A DNA stretch of 64,000 bases from Cherax quadricarinatus (GCF_038502225.1 NC_091311.1:37352072-37416071); one strand, 5' to 3'; shown: positions 43,201-56,933, counted from the stretch's first letter. A program made the numbers and translations. The notes: generated by a model from the letters alone, not told the origin.

Positions 43201-43233
<33 letters not shown>
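43195..43233. repeat. (CA)n microsatellite
   Basis: CA units abutting the 5' break of a LINE-C copy. Confidence 0.95.
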
Positions 43234-43238
<5 letters not shown>

Positions 43239-43736
43239 GGAACCCACACCTAGCCAAGCACGTGAAGAAACTAGAGAAAGTGCAAAGGTTTGCAACAAGA
43301 CTAGTCCCAGAGCTAAGAGGTATGTCCTACGAGGAGAGGTTAAGGGAAATCAACCTGACGACACTGGAGGACAGGAGAGATAGGGGGGACATGATAACGA
43401 CATACAAAATACTGAGAGGAATTGACAAGGTGGACAAAGACAGGATGTTCCAGAGATTGGACACAGTAACAAGGGGACACAGTTGGAAGCTGAAGACACA
43501 GATGAATCACAGGGATGTTAGGAAGTATTTCTTCAGCCACAGAGTAGTCAGTAAGTGGAATAGTTTGGGAAGCGATGTAGTGGAGGCAGGATCCATACAT
43601 AGCTTTAAGCAGAGGTATGATAAAGCTCACGGCTCAGGGAGAGTGACCTAGTAGCGATCAGTGAAGAGGCGGGGCCAGGAGCTCGGACTCGACCCCCGCA
43701 ACCTCAACTAGGTGAGTACAACTAGGTGAGTACACA
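43234..43736 (+). pseudogene. LINE-C (CR1-like) C-terminal end
   Basis: The plus frame (to 43651) begins WNPHLAKHVKKLEKVQRFAT inside the protein and continues through LTTLEDRRDRGDMITTYKIL, RGHSWKLKTQMNHRDVRKYF and SHRVVSKWNSLGSD. The 3' end carries two ACTAGGTGAGTACA units and then (AC)n. It is 5'-truncated directly at the (CA)n array. No stop interrupts the remaining frame. Confidence 0.88.
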
Positions 43737-43747
43737 CACACACATTA

Positions 43748-45140
43748 TCTGGAGTCTACCTGGATGATGTTTTGGGGATAAACGCCCCCTTACATCAGTC
43801 CATGACCAGTCCCTCCCGGTGAATCAGGACCTCGTCAACCAGGCTGTTACTGTTGTCCGCACGTAAACCAACGTACGAGCCACAGCCCGGCTGATCGAGT
43901 ATTGACTTAGTTACGGAATCTGTCCAGCCTCCTCTCGAAGACAGCCAGGGTTCTATTGGTAATCTGTCCAGCCTCCTCTCGAAGACAGCCAGGGTTCTAT
44001 TGGTAATTCCTCTTGTGTATGATAGGAGGCTGTTGAACAGTCTTGGGCCCGGGACACTTATTGTGTTTTGTCTTAATGTACTCATTGCTCCCCTGCTTTT
44101 CACTGCGGGTATGTTGCACCGTCTGCCTGGTCTTTTGCTTTCGTAAGGAGTGATTTCCGTGTGATGATTTAGGACTAGTCTCTCTAGGATTTTCTAAGTG
44201 TATATTACGTTGTATCTTTCTCGCTTACGTTCCAAGGAGTACAGGACTTCAACCGTTCCCAGTAATCGAGGTGCTTTACTGTATTTATAAGTGCAGTGAA
44301 AGGTCTCTGTATGTTCTCGAGGTCTGCATTTTCGCTTGCCTTGAAAGGGGCCGTTAGTATACAGTAATATTCCAGCCTAGAGAGAACAAACGATTTGAAG
44401 AGAATCATCATGGGCTTGGCATCCCTCGTTTTGAAGGTTCTCATTATCCATCCTATCATTTTGCTAGCAGATATGTTAGATACATTGTTGTGATCTTTGA
44501 AAGTGAGATCTTCTGACATTATCACTCCCAGGTCCTTCACATTAATTTTCGCTCTATTGTGTGATTGGAAATTGTTTTATACTCCGATTCAGTTTATATT
44601 TCCTCGAGTTTTCCATAGCGGAGTAATTGAAATTTATCTTCATTGAACTTCATATTATTTTCTGAAGCCTACTTTAAAACTTAGTTAATGTCCGCTTGGA
44701 GATTTGCAGTGTCCTCAGTGGATGATACTGTCATGCATATTCTGGTATCGTCAACACAGGAGGACACTGCTGTGGCTTACATATCTGTCTATGTCAGTTA
44801 TGAGGATAAGAAAAAGGACAGGAGGAAGTATTGTACCTTGTTGAACAGAGCTTTTCGTTATAGCCGCCCCTGACTTTGCTCTGTTTACTGTTACACTTCG
44901 TGTCTAATTTGTTAAGAAGTTAAAGATCCATCAGCCCACTTTTCCCCTAATTCCTGAAGTATACATTTTGTGCACTATTACACCATGATCGTACTTGTCG
45001 ATGGCTATTGACACACTTGTCGATGGCTTTCGACAAGTATGTATACTACATCTACATTCTGTTTGTCCTCCAGAGCATCGAAAACCACGTCATAGTGATC
45101 CAGTAGTTGTGAGAGGCAGGAGCGACCTGATCTAATTCCA
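43748..45140 (-). pseudogene. LINE-A, longest copy, degenerate
   Basis: Minus strand, roughly N- to C-terminal: a CLSQLLDHYDVVFDALEDKQ-like block near 45110-45060, RT remnants through 44650, DLGVIMSEDLTFKDHNNVSN, RDAKPMMILFKSFVLSRLEY, a VPGPRLFNSLLSYTRGI block, and the C-terminal DQPGCGSYVGLRA. Several frameshifts and stops break it. A 42-base segment is duplicated in tandem (43922-44005). The segment at 44435-44455 is an uninterrupted version of the site the Gypsy element occupies elsewhere. Confidence 0.75.
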
Positions 45141-45253
45141 TGTTACTCTGGGTTGTGCAGTTGTTGGGAGTCCAATTGGTTGGGGATCTTGCTTCTTACA
45201 CATCAAAGAACAATGGTCAAAGAAACCCTTTCCAAGATTTATATCGTGAGACA

Positions 45254-45256
45254 TGA

Positions 45257-45318
<62 letters not shown>
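45254..45318. repeat. (CA)n microsatellite
   Basis: About 32 CA units followed by CATAAACACAAACA and TACACATATG variants. Confidence 0.95.
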
Positions 45319-45320
<2 letters not shown>

Positions 45321-45559
45321 AACACAAACACAAACATATACGCATACATATGTACACATATACACATGTACACAGTATACTTCAATATTCTTACCTCTCC
45401 AGCCTCTATAAAATACACCTTAACAGTTACACTTCACTTCTGCAGCCTCTCTTTCACCAGTCTACACCTGTTACAATAACTGTTATATCTTTTCTCTCTT
45501 AATACAATACTTTCTAAACCTCCACTACAATAGACAATGAACATTTTCTACTGCCACTG

Positions 45560-45920
45560 CAATACCTCTTAAATACTCTCCCCCATCACTATCATGCCCA
45601 TGATCCTTCCTACCCTCACTACCATACCTTAGATACTTTCCTAATTTCACTACCATACCTCAGATACCTTCCTATTCTCATTACCATACTTCAGATATCT
45701 TCCTATTCTCACTACCATACCTCAGATACCTTCCTACCCTCACTACCATACCTCAAATACCGTCCTATCATCGCTACCATTCCTCAAATACCTTTCTACC
45801 ATCACTACCATACCTCAAATACCTTTCTACCCTCACTACCATGCCTCAGATACCTTCCTACCCTACTACCATTCCTCAAATACGTTTCTACCATCACTAC
45901 TATACCCAACATACCTCTCC
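45560..45920. repeat. 31-bp degenerate minisatellite, about 11 units
   Basis: Units of about 30-31 bp with ACTACCATACCTCAGATACC and CTTCCTA(C/T)(C/T)CTC cores. Confidence 0.85.
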
Positions 45921-45989
45921 ACCTCCATTCCTCCCATTTCTCTCACCCATTCCACACATCGCAGTCAGACAGCCATCTTTTGAAGACCT

Positions 45990-47235
<1,246 letters not shown>

Positions 47236-47279
47236 TGTTTATATATAATTTTGGTGATATGTGTATATATGTGTGTATT

Positions 47280-47289
47280 TGTATGTGTG

Positions 47290-47348
<59 letters not shown>
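47280..47348. repeat. (GT)n microsatellite
   Basis: About 30 GT units between two LINE-C-type copies, at the 3' end of the right one. Confidence 0.95.
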
Positions 47349-47353
<5 letters not shown>

Positions 47354-48529
47354 CACCTAATTGTACTCACCTAATTGTGGTTGCAGGGGTCGAGACTCAG
47401 CTCCTGGCCCCGCCTCTTCACTGATCGCTACTGGATCCTCTCTCTCTGCTTCCTGAGCTTTGGCATACCTCTTCTTAAAACTATGTATGGTTCCTGCCTC
47501 CACTACTTCACTTGCTAGGCTATTCCACTTGCTGACAACTCTATGACTGAAGAAATACTTCCTAACGTCCCTGTGACTCGTCTGAGTCTTCAGCTTCCAG
47601 TTGTGACCCCTTGTCCCTGTGTCCCCTCTCTGGAACATCCTGTCTCTGTCCACCTTGTCTATTCCCCGCAGTATCTTGTATGTCGTTATCATGTCTCCCC
47701 TGACCCTTCTGTCCTCCAGTGTCGTCAGTCCGATTTCCCTTAACCTTTCCTCGTACGACATTCCCTTGAGCTCTGGGACTAGCCTTGTTGCAAACCTTTG
47801 TACTTTCTCTAACTTCTTGACGTGCTTGACCAGGTGTGGGTTCCAGACTGGTGCTGCATACTCCAGTATGGGCCTAACATACACAGTGTACAGTGTCTTG
47901 AACGATTCCTTATTAAGGTATTGGAACGCTATTCTCAGGTTTGCCAGGCTCCCGTATGCTGCAGCGGTTATTTGGTTGATGTGTGCCTCCGGTGATGTGC
48001 TCGGTGTTATGGTCACCCCAAGGTCTTTCTCCCTGAGTGAGGTCTGTAGTCTTTGTCCACCTAGCCTATACTCTGTCTGCGGTCTTCTTTGCCCCTCCCC
48101 AATCTTCATGACTTTGCATTTGGCTGGATTGAATTCGAGAAGCCAGTTACTGGACCACATGTCCAGCCTCTCCAGGTCTCTTTGCAGTCCTGCCTCATCC
48201 TCGTCCGATTTAATTCTTCTCATCAACTTCACGTCATCTGCGAACAGGGACACTTCAGAGTCTATTCCTTCCATCATGTCGTTCACATATATCAAAAATA
48301 GCACTGGTCCTAGAACTGACCCCTGTGGGACCCCGCTCGTAACAGGCGCCCACTGTGATACCTCTTCACGTACCATGACTCGTTGCTGCCTCCCTGTCAG
48401 GTATTCCCTTATCCATTGCAGTGCCCTTCCTTTTACGTGCGCCTGATCCTCCAGCTTCTGCACTAATCTCTTGTGGGGAACTGTGTCAAAGGCCTTCCTG
48501 CAGTCTAGGAAAACGCAATCTACTCAACC
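47349..48529 (-). pseudogene. LINE-C (CR1-like) with RT active site, 5'-truncated
   Basis: One unbroken minus frame from about 48523 to a stop at 47357 (389 codons). RT motif A VFLDCRKAFDTVPH, motif B TSGVPQGSVLGPVLFLIYVN, active site SLFADDVKL, then EFNPAKCKVMKIGEG, DLGVTITPSTSPEAH, ILEYAAPVWNPHL, a LTTLEDRRVRGDMITTYKIL block and SHRVVSKWNSLASE. Everything upstream (endonuclease, RT motifs 0-1) is lost, and an in-frame TGA at 48524-48526 marks the break against a TC/GT microsatellite. The 3' end carries two TACTCACCTAATTG units next to (GT)n. The CR1 group is inferred from the C-terminal blocks. Young but not autonomous. Confidence 0.9.
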
Positions 48530-48537
48530 CTCTCTCT

Positions 48538-48585
<48 letters not shown>
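48530..48585. repeat. (TC)n then (GT)n microsatellite
   Basis: Short TC run then about 22 GT units at the 5' break of LINE-C. Confidence 0.95.
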
Positions 48586-48588
<3 letters not shown>

Positions 48589-48619
48589 TGCGCTTCTAGG
48601 TGTTTATACACAGAGATAC

Positions 48620-49600
48620 ATTGAAGCATATTAGTGAACAATTCTTAAATAAAGGTAAGGAACTTTTCATCATATTTGTGGCTCTAGAAAAAGCATAGAT
48701 AGGGTGGATATGGAAGCAATGTGGCAGATGTTGCAGGTGATCGGTCACTAAAGTAGCAAAGAACTTTTTTGTGGACAGCGAGACACAGGTTAAGGTATGT
48801 AGGAGAGATTATTTTCCTATAAAAGTAGATGTTAGACAGGGATGTGTGATGTCACTCTGGGTGTTTAACATAAAGATGTGCTGTAACGGAAGTGAATGCA
48901 AGAGTGCTAGGGAGAGGTGTGGGATTTAAAGATAATGAATCTGATACATAGTGGGAGTTGCCACAGTTGTTTCTTGCCGCTGTCATGGTGGTGCTTTTGG
49001 GAGATTCTGAAGACAAGTTTCAGAGGTTTGTAAATGAATTTGGGAAGGTACGTTAAAGAAGAAAATTAAGAACGACCATAGGAAAGAGTAAGGTGATGAG
49101 AATAGAAAAAAAATCTAGGTATTGAGAGATTGTATATTTGTGGAAGCAAAACTCTGCCCATAGGGGCAGCAAACTGGGGAGAATGTACTTGAGTACAGTA
49201 GTAGCAACACATATACAACACTGTTATATGGGTGTGAAACATGGGTTTTAAACGCTGCAGCGAAGAGGAGGCTGGAGGCAGTGGAGACGTCGTGTCTGAG
49301 GGCACTATGTGGTGTGAATATTGTGTAGAGATTAAGTGTGAGGTTACCAAATGTATAATTAAGAGGGCTGAGGTGATTTGGACATTTGGGGAGAAAAAAG
49401 AAAAATAGGATGACTTGGATGTGTATAAATTTGGGGATGGAGAGAAGAAGTAGGGGTCGCCCTAGAAAAAACTGGAGGGAGGGATTAAGAAGGTTTTGAG
49501 GGCTATGGGCTTGAACATCCAACAGTGAGTGTATTAGATCAGCTTGAGTGGAAGCAATTGGTTTTTATGATTTGATGTGTCGTTGGAGTGTGAGCAAGGT
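48620..49600 (+). pseudogene. LINE-E, RT-containing, heavily degenerate
   Basis: Plus-strand pieces in order: ELFIIFVALEKA (motif A region, about 48660-48700), VDVRQGCVMSLWVFN (48827-48870, equal to the RQGCVMSPWLFN block), MVVLLGDSEDKFQRFVNEFG (around 49000), a GKSKVMRIEKK block near 49085-49110, ATHIQHCYMGVKH (49210) and RSRGRPRKNW (about 49450-49475). The RQGCVMSP form and GRPR-W tail separate it from A-D. Numerous stops. Clade not assigned. Confidence 0.7.
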
Positions 49601-49725
49601 AATATTTAAGAAGGGATTCAGTTGCAATTCGAAGGTTATATGAGCTGTGATGACGACGCTCTTCTGACAAGACAGTAATTGAATGAATAACGATGGAAGT
49701 GTTTTCCTCTCCATTAGGTTCCCTA

Positions 49726-49988
<263 letters not shown>

Positions 49989-50468
49989 TTTCGATAATAA
50001 GTGCGTTTTTCTTGTTCGCATAATTCGCGTTATTACAAGATTAACACAAAAAACGTTAGTAACAATTACTTGTGAGTGAGAGAACAACAACAGGAAGAGT
50101 TTCTTTGTCGCAGCTTAAACAAATAATGTAGAGTTATTTCACTGTTTCAGAAAATGTTTTATGCAGGAATTGTTTCATGTTGCATCTGAAAGGTTAAGGT
50201 TTGAAGCCGATCGGGTGAGACATTTACAAACTATCGCGTTAAATCCTATATATTTAAGTTTTCAGTGTTTCTTCAGGAAAAAAGAAAATAGCGAAAATTT
50301 GCACCTACACAGCCCATGATCAATCTAAAATTTACTCTTATTAAAATGCATTTAGCGTTCAGGGTTCGAAGCCGATCGGAAGAAGCTTTCTCGAGTTATC
50401 ACGAGGCAACCAAAATCGAAAAACTTGAGAGAAGAAAGATAAAAAAATATAATTTAAAGCCATCTTTG
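49989..50468. other. unassigned sequence
   Basis: No gene or family recognised. GGTTCGAAGCCGATCGG recurs twice (about 50200 and 50365), once as GGTTTGAAGCCGATCGG. Confidence 0.45.
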
Positions 50469-50580
<112 letters not shown>

Positions 50581-50689
50581 TAAACTCACCCAGCAGCCGC
50601 TGTTAATAACAACCATTCATGTTAAATTATCAATTACGATTTCATCCTCATCAGACTTTCTAACGTCACAGGCTGAACCAGCTGTCAGA

Positions 50690-51125
50690 AGTAACAGTGA
50701 TGTCATGCTGATTAGTCTCGCACGTCGCAGATAGTGACGTCAGGGTGACAAGCAATGCACGTCTCGGGAGATGATGCTGACATCTTGTCTCAGTAGATGA
50801 TGTCAGGGTGGCTAGCAATGCACGTCTTAGTAGATGATGATGTCACAGTGGCTAGCAATGCATGTCTCAATAGATGATGTCAGGGTGGGTAGCATTGCCC
50901 GTCTCAGATGTCAGAGTCGCTAGCAATGCACATCTCAGAAGATGATGTCATGGTGGCTAGCAATACACGTCTCAGATGATGTCAGGGTAGCTAGCAATGC
51001 ACGTCTCAGATGATGTCAGGGTAGCTAGCAATGCACGTCTCGGGAGATGACGCTGACACCTTGCAAGGCCTCAGCAGATGATATCAGGTCATGTAGCCAG
51101 GCACGTCTGAGGAGATGACACAAAC
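50690..51125. repeat. degenerate minisatellite, about 10 units of 35-45 bp
   Basis: Irregular units share GATGATGTCAGGGTGG, CTAGCAATGCACGTCTC and AGTAGATGATG. Lengths vary through internal deletions. Confidence 0.85.
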
Positions 51126-52205
51126 ATCGTGCAAAAATCCAATGCCATTAATGCCATTAAAGCCCATTAATGGCCTCTCACCTCCTCCTCCTCAGGGGCT
51201 AAATTACACTCACGGGTTTTTCTGCACAAATTAACTCGTTGATATATTAAAGAAATATTTATTTTGAGCTCCATTTTTTCCCCTAAAAATTTAAATTGTT
51301 TTAGTTTTATTGCCATTTACAAATTATAATTCTTGAAGAGTCTCAATTTATGCCATCGTCCTATATAAAAGTACGTACATACATACATACATCTACGTGC
51401 ATAAATAAGGACATAAAAATGAAGTATATTTATATTTATGGGTTAATGGGAGAATATTTGGGAATATATTCTTTACAAACTGATATTTTATCTGGTATAA
51501 AATTTCAGATAACCTTTAGATGCTAATAAGATAACCTTGACCTATCACATATGTTATTTTTCTGTCTATCTTAGCGATAGTCAGCAATTCAATTTATAGC
51601 GTTGTATCCCCTGTTGGTACTCCTGACGTCCAGCTCAACATGACTTCCAGGAAAGTGACCACAAGAAGAGGCGATGGAGTCCCTGCGGTGGCGTCTCCGT
51701 CACATTCATCAGTGCATGAAAGTTGCTATCTTTACTAACTAACAGTCAGGCAAGTAATTTCTTCTGGAGCTTTTTTTCCCTGTTGATTTAAGAGGGAAAT
51801 TACTGATGACGAGCTTCTCGGTTGGAGCTTCAGGATACGTGATACTGAAGAATTTCATCTCCCATGGATGGAGAGCTTTCCCGTTGTCTGCAGTGACACA
51901 CCTTAGGCTGGTTTTAGAATTTAATGCGACTGCAAGTTTTGTTTACCCATGTCGATTCCAGTTTATTAGTCTCCAGATGTTTTGCACACACACAAAAAAA
52001 AGGCTGGTGGTGACAGTGTTCGGTTTCTTTGTTGATATCTCGACAGCGTGAAGTTATCCTGCCCTTGATACTAAGTTACTCTTTTATGTCGAACAGATTC
52101 GCAGCTTTACGACAGCCAAGAATAATTTTGAGAAGGAAAGTGGAAAGAAAATCAGAGAAAGGATAGACTGCAGGGGAGGAGACAGTACAACAATGAAAGA
52201 GTTTC
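51126..52205. other. unassigned sequence
   Basis: About 1 kb without repeats. The longest plus frame (51806-52051, 81 codons) has no recognisable domain and I see no splice-supported exon. Short CATA repeats at 51375-51391. Confidence 0.45.
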
Positions 52206-52303
52206 AGAGTACATGGCAGTACATGGGAAAGATAGATAACAGAGTACTCGGGAGGTCACACTACGGCAGAGTACTCGGGAGGTCACACTACGGCTCTCAC
52301 TGA
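52206..52303. repeat. 27-bp tandem duplication
   Basis: Two full units around AGTACTCGGGAGGTCACAC plus partial copies to the left. Confidence 0.85.
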
Positions 52304-52624
52304 GAAAAACTATCTACTTTTATCTATATTAAGAACTATCATGTATTATCTAGGCGTCTGAGGCATGGATAGTAAAGTGGAAAGAACACAGTAATAACGA
52401 AGAGGGGATAAATAAGACAAATAAGCTAGCCAAGAAGTGTCAAGCGGTAGAGAAGAAACTCCTTCTCAAGAAAAAGGACAAAGAACAATGTGGTGAAAAT
52501 TTGAAGCGGATTACACGAGACAGTCTCCACCTGTAACACGGACTCCAACGATTCCCATTTCTTTTTATAGCTATTTTACTATAATGACAAATTTGACCAC
52601 ACAAACAAATCTTAATGAACAAAA
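52304..52624. other. unassigned sequence
   Basis: No gene or family recognised. Confidence 0.45.
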
Positions 52625-52812
52625 AAAAGGCAATACCGTGACTGGAATAATACATAAGTAACCCTCTCTGTGTCCTATCCCTGTTCCCCTCGCCTGTATA
52701 TACTGGCTCCCTCACTCTCGTGTGTTAGTGTGACTTGTAAATGGTCCAAGTCGGATCGAGACGTCGTCATAAATTTTTCTCTGCTATGTGCGGGTTATTT
52801 GTATAAATCTTA
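52625..52812 (+). mobile_element. PLE-end fragment, same family as 3.1 kb
   Basis: CAATACCGTGACTGGAATAA at the left and GTGACTTGTAAATGGTCC, GAGACGTCGTCATAA, TATGTGCGGGTTATTTGTAT at the right. The motif at 52731-52769 keeps stem I (TGAC/GTCA), but GAAA is now GAGA. Confidence 0.6.
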
Positions 52813-52904
52813 ATGGGTCCGTATAATTTACATATGAATGGAGAGCGACACAGGCGAGAAACACCAGTCTGGGTAAGTCAGAAGCAGAACAGCAGGAAGG
52901 AGAT

Positions 52905-53715
52905 AGACAAGCAGCACAGGACGACAGGAAGGAGAGAAACAAGCATTACAGGACGACAGGAAGGAGAGAAACAAGCATTACAGGACGACAGGAAGGAGAG
53001 AAACAAGCATTACAGGACGACAGGAAGGAGAGAAACAAGCATTACAGGACGACAGGAAAGAGAGAAGCAAGCAGCACAGTACGACAGGAAAGAGAGGATC
53101 AAGCAGTACAGTACGACAGGAAAGAGAGGATCAAGCAGCACAGGACGACAGGAAAGAGAGAAGCAAGCAGCACAGTACGACAGGAAAGAGAGGATCAAGC
53201 AGCACAGGACGACAGGAAAGAGAGGATCAAGCAGCACAGGACGACAGGAAAGAGAGGATCAAGCAGCACAGGACGACAGGAAAGAGAGAAGCAAGCAGCA
53301 CAGTACGACAGGAAAGAGAGGATCAAGCAGCACAGTACGACAGGAAAGAGAGGATCAAGCAGCACAGGACGACAGGAAAGAGAGGATCAAGCAGCACAGG
53401 ACGACAGGAAAGAGAGAAGCAAGCAGCACAGTACGACAGGAAAGAGAGGATCAAGCAGCACAGGACGACAGGAAAGAGAGAAGCAAGCAGCACAGTACGA
53501 CAGGAAAGAGAGGATCAAGCAGCACAGGACGACAGGAAAGAGAGGATCAAGCAGCACAGGACGACAGGAAAGAGAGAAGAAAGCAGCACAGGACGACAGG
53601 AAAGAGAGGATCAAGCAGCACAGGACGACAGGAAAGAGAGAAGCAAGCATCCGAGGACGATAGGAAGGAGAGAATCAAGCAGCACAGGACGACAGGAAGG
53701 AGAGAGACAAGCAGA
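52905..53715. repeat. 32-bp minisatellite, about 25 units
   Basis: Units combine GACGACAGGAAAGAGAG with (GATC or AAGC) AAGCAGCACAG and a G/T alternative before ACGACAGG. The first four units are an older subtype (AAGGAGAGAAACAAGCATTA). Because 96 is the common period, a plus frame of 315 codons stays open (Lys/Arg/Gln/Ser-rich). Confidence 0.95.
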
Positions 53716-53904
53716 AGCGCCAGGAACGAACAAGCACGAGTAAAAACAGCACCTAAATAATTATTTAGCAATTATGTAGCGACAAAGAGTATCAATAGAA
53801 GACATCATTAAGACACCAGATACGTAATTGTACAATCTACCACAGAACCAGAGGAGAGAAATGGTTGAAAATGCCGACAGGAAGAAAAAAAAAACGAAAA
53901 AACA

Positions 53905-54010
53905 AGTGCAATATAATGCAATCCTTCATTGACAACGTTTCTCCCACACAGAGGATTTTATGAAGTAGATGTTTGTGAACTGATAAAACCCACTATATGG
54001 GCGAGACGGT
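53905..54010 (-). mobile_element. PLE terminus fragment, decayed
   Basis: AAGTGCAATATAATGCAATC and GACAACGTTTCTCCCACACA match the 57-kb PLE terminus (CAGTATAATGTGATCC, GACTACGTTTCGCCCACACA) with about 20% difference. Confidence 0.6.
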
Positions 54011-54069
54011 GTCAGTATGAGGATCACATTATACGGCACTTGTCTCTCTTTTTTTTCATAACACAGAGA

Positions 54070-54440
54070 TATATACCTGGAGTTTACCTGGAGAGAATTC
54101 CGGGGGTGAACGCCCCCGCGGTCCGGTCTGTGATCAGGCCTCCTGGTGGATCAGAGCCTGATCAACCAGGCTGTTGCTGCTGACTGCACGCAAACCAACG
54201 TACGAGCCACAGCCCGGCTGGTCAGGAACCGACTTTAGGTGCTTGTCCAGTGCCAGCTTGAAGACTGCCAGGGGTCTGTTGATAATCCCCCTTATGTATG
54301 CTGGGAGGCAGTTGAACAGTCTCGGGCCCCTGACACTTATTGTATGGTCTCTTAACGTGCTAGTGACACCCCTGCTTTTCATTAGGGGGATGTTGCATCG
54401 TCTGCCAAGTCTTTTGCTTTCGTAGTGAGTGATTTTCTAT
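54070..54440 (-). pseudogene. LINE-A C-terminal end and tail
   Basis: The minus frame reads KSRGVTSTLRDHTISVRG, PRLFNCLPAYIRGI, FKLALDKHLKSVPDQPG and SLVDQALIHQEA, then the GGCGTTCACCCCCGGAATTC tail. Nearly identical to the copy at 38645-39015, so both are young relatives. Confidence 0.85.
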
Positions 54441-54743
54441 ATATAGAGAACAGATCAACAGAGATTGTCACACACAAGAACAGAGAAACTGAAAAATTTA
54501 GTGAATGAACTAACCACAACGAGAAAGAAACTACAAGACGACAGTGTGAATGAAAGGTCGCGAGTGCACGTACTAAAGACACCTTTTACCAGATACGTTG
54601 TAGTCTTGGGACCTTAGTCGTTTTGCAGTGACCAGGGACACAGAACCGAAATGCATCCAATAAAGTCGTCATCAGTGTGTACAGCATGTGTCCTTTCATC
54701 TGTACTGTCGCTGCTCTTATATCTTCCACCGTGATAATGTGTT
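54441..54743. other. unassigned sequence
   Basis: No gene or family recognised. Confidence 0.45.
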
Positions 54744-54822
54744 ACCGTGGGTCGTGGGTAGTGGGACGTGGGTCGTGGGTCGTGAATTGTGGGTCGTGGG
54801 TCATGGGTCGTGGGTTGTGGGA
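54744..54822 (+). repeat. (GTGGGTC)n heptamer array, G-quadruplex-capable
   Basis: About 11 GTGGGTC/GTGGGTA/GTGGGAC units. Regular GGG runs every seven to eight bases satisfy the usual quadruplex rule on the plus strand. Confidence 0.85.
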
Positions 54823-54860
54823 GAAGAAACACAAGTCACTGCAAACAGTTCTCCAAACGA

Positions 54861-54861
<1 letters not shown>

Positions 54862-54955
<94 letters not shown>
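54862..54955. repeat. (AAT)n microsatellite
   Basis: About 31 AAT units. Confidence 0.97.
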
Positions 54956-55290
54956 TAAATGTATTTACAACAGACCCATGAATTAAATAAAAATCTGGAG
55001 GACAGCAAATATTGTTGAATATTACAACTATTAATCTTGAAAAAAGTTCACAGAAACGTAATATTACGAAACTGATAAAAGGACACTTCAGTGCATATAA
55101 AATATAGAGACTTCAGTTGTATATTCCACTTAAAATGCAGTTCGGATAGCCAGGCTGCTGTCCATGACATGCATAGGGTAAGGTAATGCAGAAGACGCTC
55201 ACACAAGGAGTGGTAGAGTACCTGGAGAAAAAGGCTTTATAAATGGTATTAAGGAAGGATTTCTGCATGGCAGGGCCTTTCCCACGAACC
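54956..55290. other. unassigned sequence
   Basis: No gene or family recognised. Confidence 0.45.
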
Positions 55291-56655
55291 CTCTTGGGTT
55301 GTGTGGCAGTGTGAGGGAGACAACACCCGCTGGTGTTGTGTGGCAGTGTGAGGGAGACAACACCCGCTGGTGTTGTGTGGCAGTGTGAGGGAGACAACAC
55401 CCGCTGTTGTTGTGTGGCAGTGTGAGGGAGACAACACCCGCTGGTGTTGTGTGGCAGTGTGAGGGGGACAACACCCGCTGGTGTTGTGTGGCACTGTGAG
55501 GGAGACAACACCCGCTGGTGTTGTGTGGCAGTGTGAGGGAGACAACACCCGCTGGTATTGTGTGGCAGTGTGAGGGGGACAACACCCGCTGGTGTTGTGT
55601 GGCAGTGTGAGGGAAACAACACCCGCTGGTGTTGTGTGGCAGTGTGAGGGAGACACCCGCTGGTGTTGTGTGGCAGTGTGAGGGAGACAACACCCGCTGG
55701 TGTTGTGTGGCAGTGTGAGGGAGACAACACCCGCTGGTGTTGTGTGGCAGTGTGAGGGAGACAACACCCGCTGGTGTTGTGTGGCAGTGTGAGGGAGACA
55801 ACACCCGCTGGTGTTGTGTGGCAGTGTGAGGGAGACAACACCCGCTGGTGTTGTGTGGCAGTGTGAGGGAGACAACACCCGCTGGTGTTGTGTGGCAGTG
55901 TGAGGGAGACAACACCCGCTGGTGTTGTGTGGCAGTGTGAGGGAGACAACACCCGCTGGTGTTGTGTGGCAGTGTGAGGGAGACAACACCCGCTGGTGTT
56001 GTGTGGCAGTGTGAGGGAGACAACACCCGCTGGTGTTGTGTGGCAGTGTGAGGGAGACAACACCCGCTGGTGTTGTGTGGCAGTGTGAGGGAGACAACAC
56101 CCGCTGGTGTTGTGTGGCAGTGTGAGGGAGACAACACCCGCTGGTGTTGTGTGGCAGTGTGAGGGAGACAACACCCGCTGGTGTTGTGTGGCAGTGTGAG
56201 GGAGACAACACCCGCTGGTGTTGTGTGGCAGTGTGAGGGAGACAACACCCGCTGGTGTTGTGTGGCAGTGTGAGGGAGACAACACCCGCTGGTGTTGTGT
56301 GGCAGTGTGAGGGAGACAACACCCGCTGGTGTTGTGTGGCAGTGTGAGGGAGACACCCGCTGGTGTTGTGTGGCAGTGTGAGGGAGACAACACCCACTGG
56401 TGTTGTGTGGCAGTGTGAGGGAGACACCCGCTGGTGTTGTGTGGCAGTGTGAGGGAGACAACACCCGCTGGTATTGTGTGGCAGTGTGAGGGAGACACCC
56501 GCTGGTGTTGTGTGGCAGTGTGAGGGAGACAACACCCGCTGGTGTTGTGTGGCAGTGTGAGGGAGACAACACCCGCTGGTGTTGTGTGGCAGTGTGAGGG
56601 AGACACCCGCTGGTGTTGTGTGGCAGTGTGAGGGAGACAACACCCGCTGGTGTTG
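55291..56655. repeat. 37-bp hairpin minisatellite, left part
   Basis: About 37 units. Each unit contains CAACACC, CGCT, GGTGTTG (a perfect 7-bp stem with a four-base loop) and GTGTGGCAGTGTGAGGGAGA. A 32-bp variant lacks AACAC and so lacks the left stem. Three minus frames remain open for about 480-530 codons as a by-product. The array continues at 59320 beyond the inserted PLE. Confidence 0.96.
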
Positions 56656-56725
56656 GAAATAAATGGTATAAAATACCGACACAATGGCAATATAAACACA
56701 AATGCAGTATAATGTGATCCTTTAT

Positions 56726-56764
56726 TGACTACGTTTCGCCCACACAGTGGGCTTTTTCAAGTCA
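56726..56764 (-). ncRNA. hammerhead-like motif (left PLE arm)
   Basis: Mirror of 59240-59278 in the other arm. On the minus strand TGAC, core TTGAAAA, A, GCCCAC/GTGGGC with loop TGT, GAAA, CGT, A, GTCA. Confidence 0.55.
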
Positions 56765-56933
56765 CAAACAGAACTACCTGGGGTGGAAGGAACGCGAGTA
56801 TTTATAGTCCGGCTGAGGTCAGGTGAAGAATGCTGCATCTGATGATGTACCGAGTTGGGTTGTAGAGTCTAAAAACTTGGGTAGCTTGGAAAGGAGACTG
56901 GACAAGTTTGTGAGCAGACCTTCTACAGTGTTC

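Noticed and set aside
47619..48446. 275-codon plus frame
   Set aside because: Antisense shadow of the LINE-C RT frame, which has the RT motifs in proper order on the minus strand.
52813..53760. 315-codon Lys/Gln/Arg-rich frame
   Set aside because: Generated by the 32-bp minisatellite with a 96-base common period. It starts in unrelated sequence without promoter or splice evidence.
55113..56701. Three minus frames of 477-528 codons (HTATQHQRV-type repeats)
   Set aside because: By-product of the 37-bp minisatellite, with every frame open.
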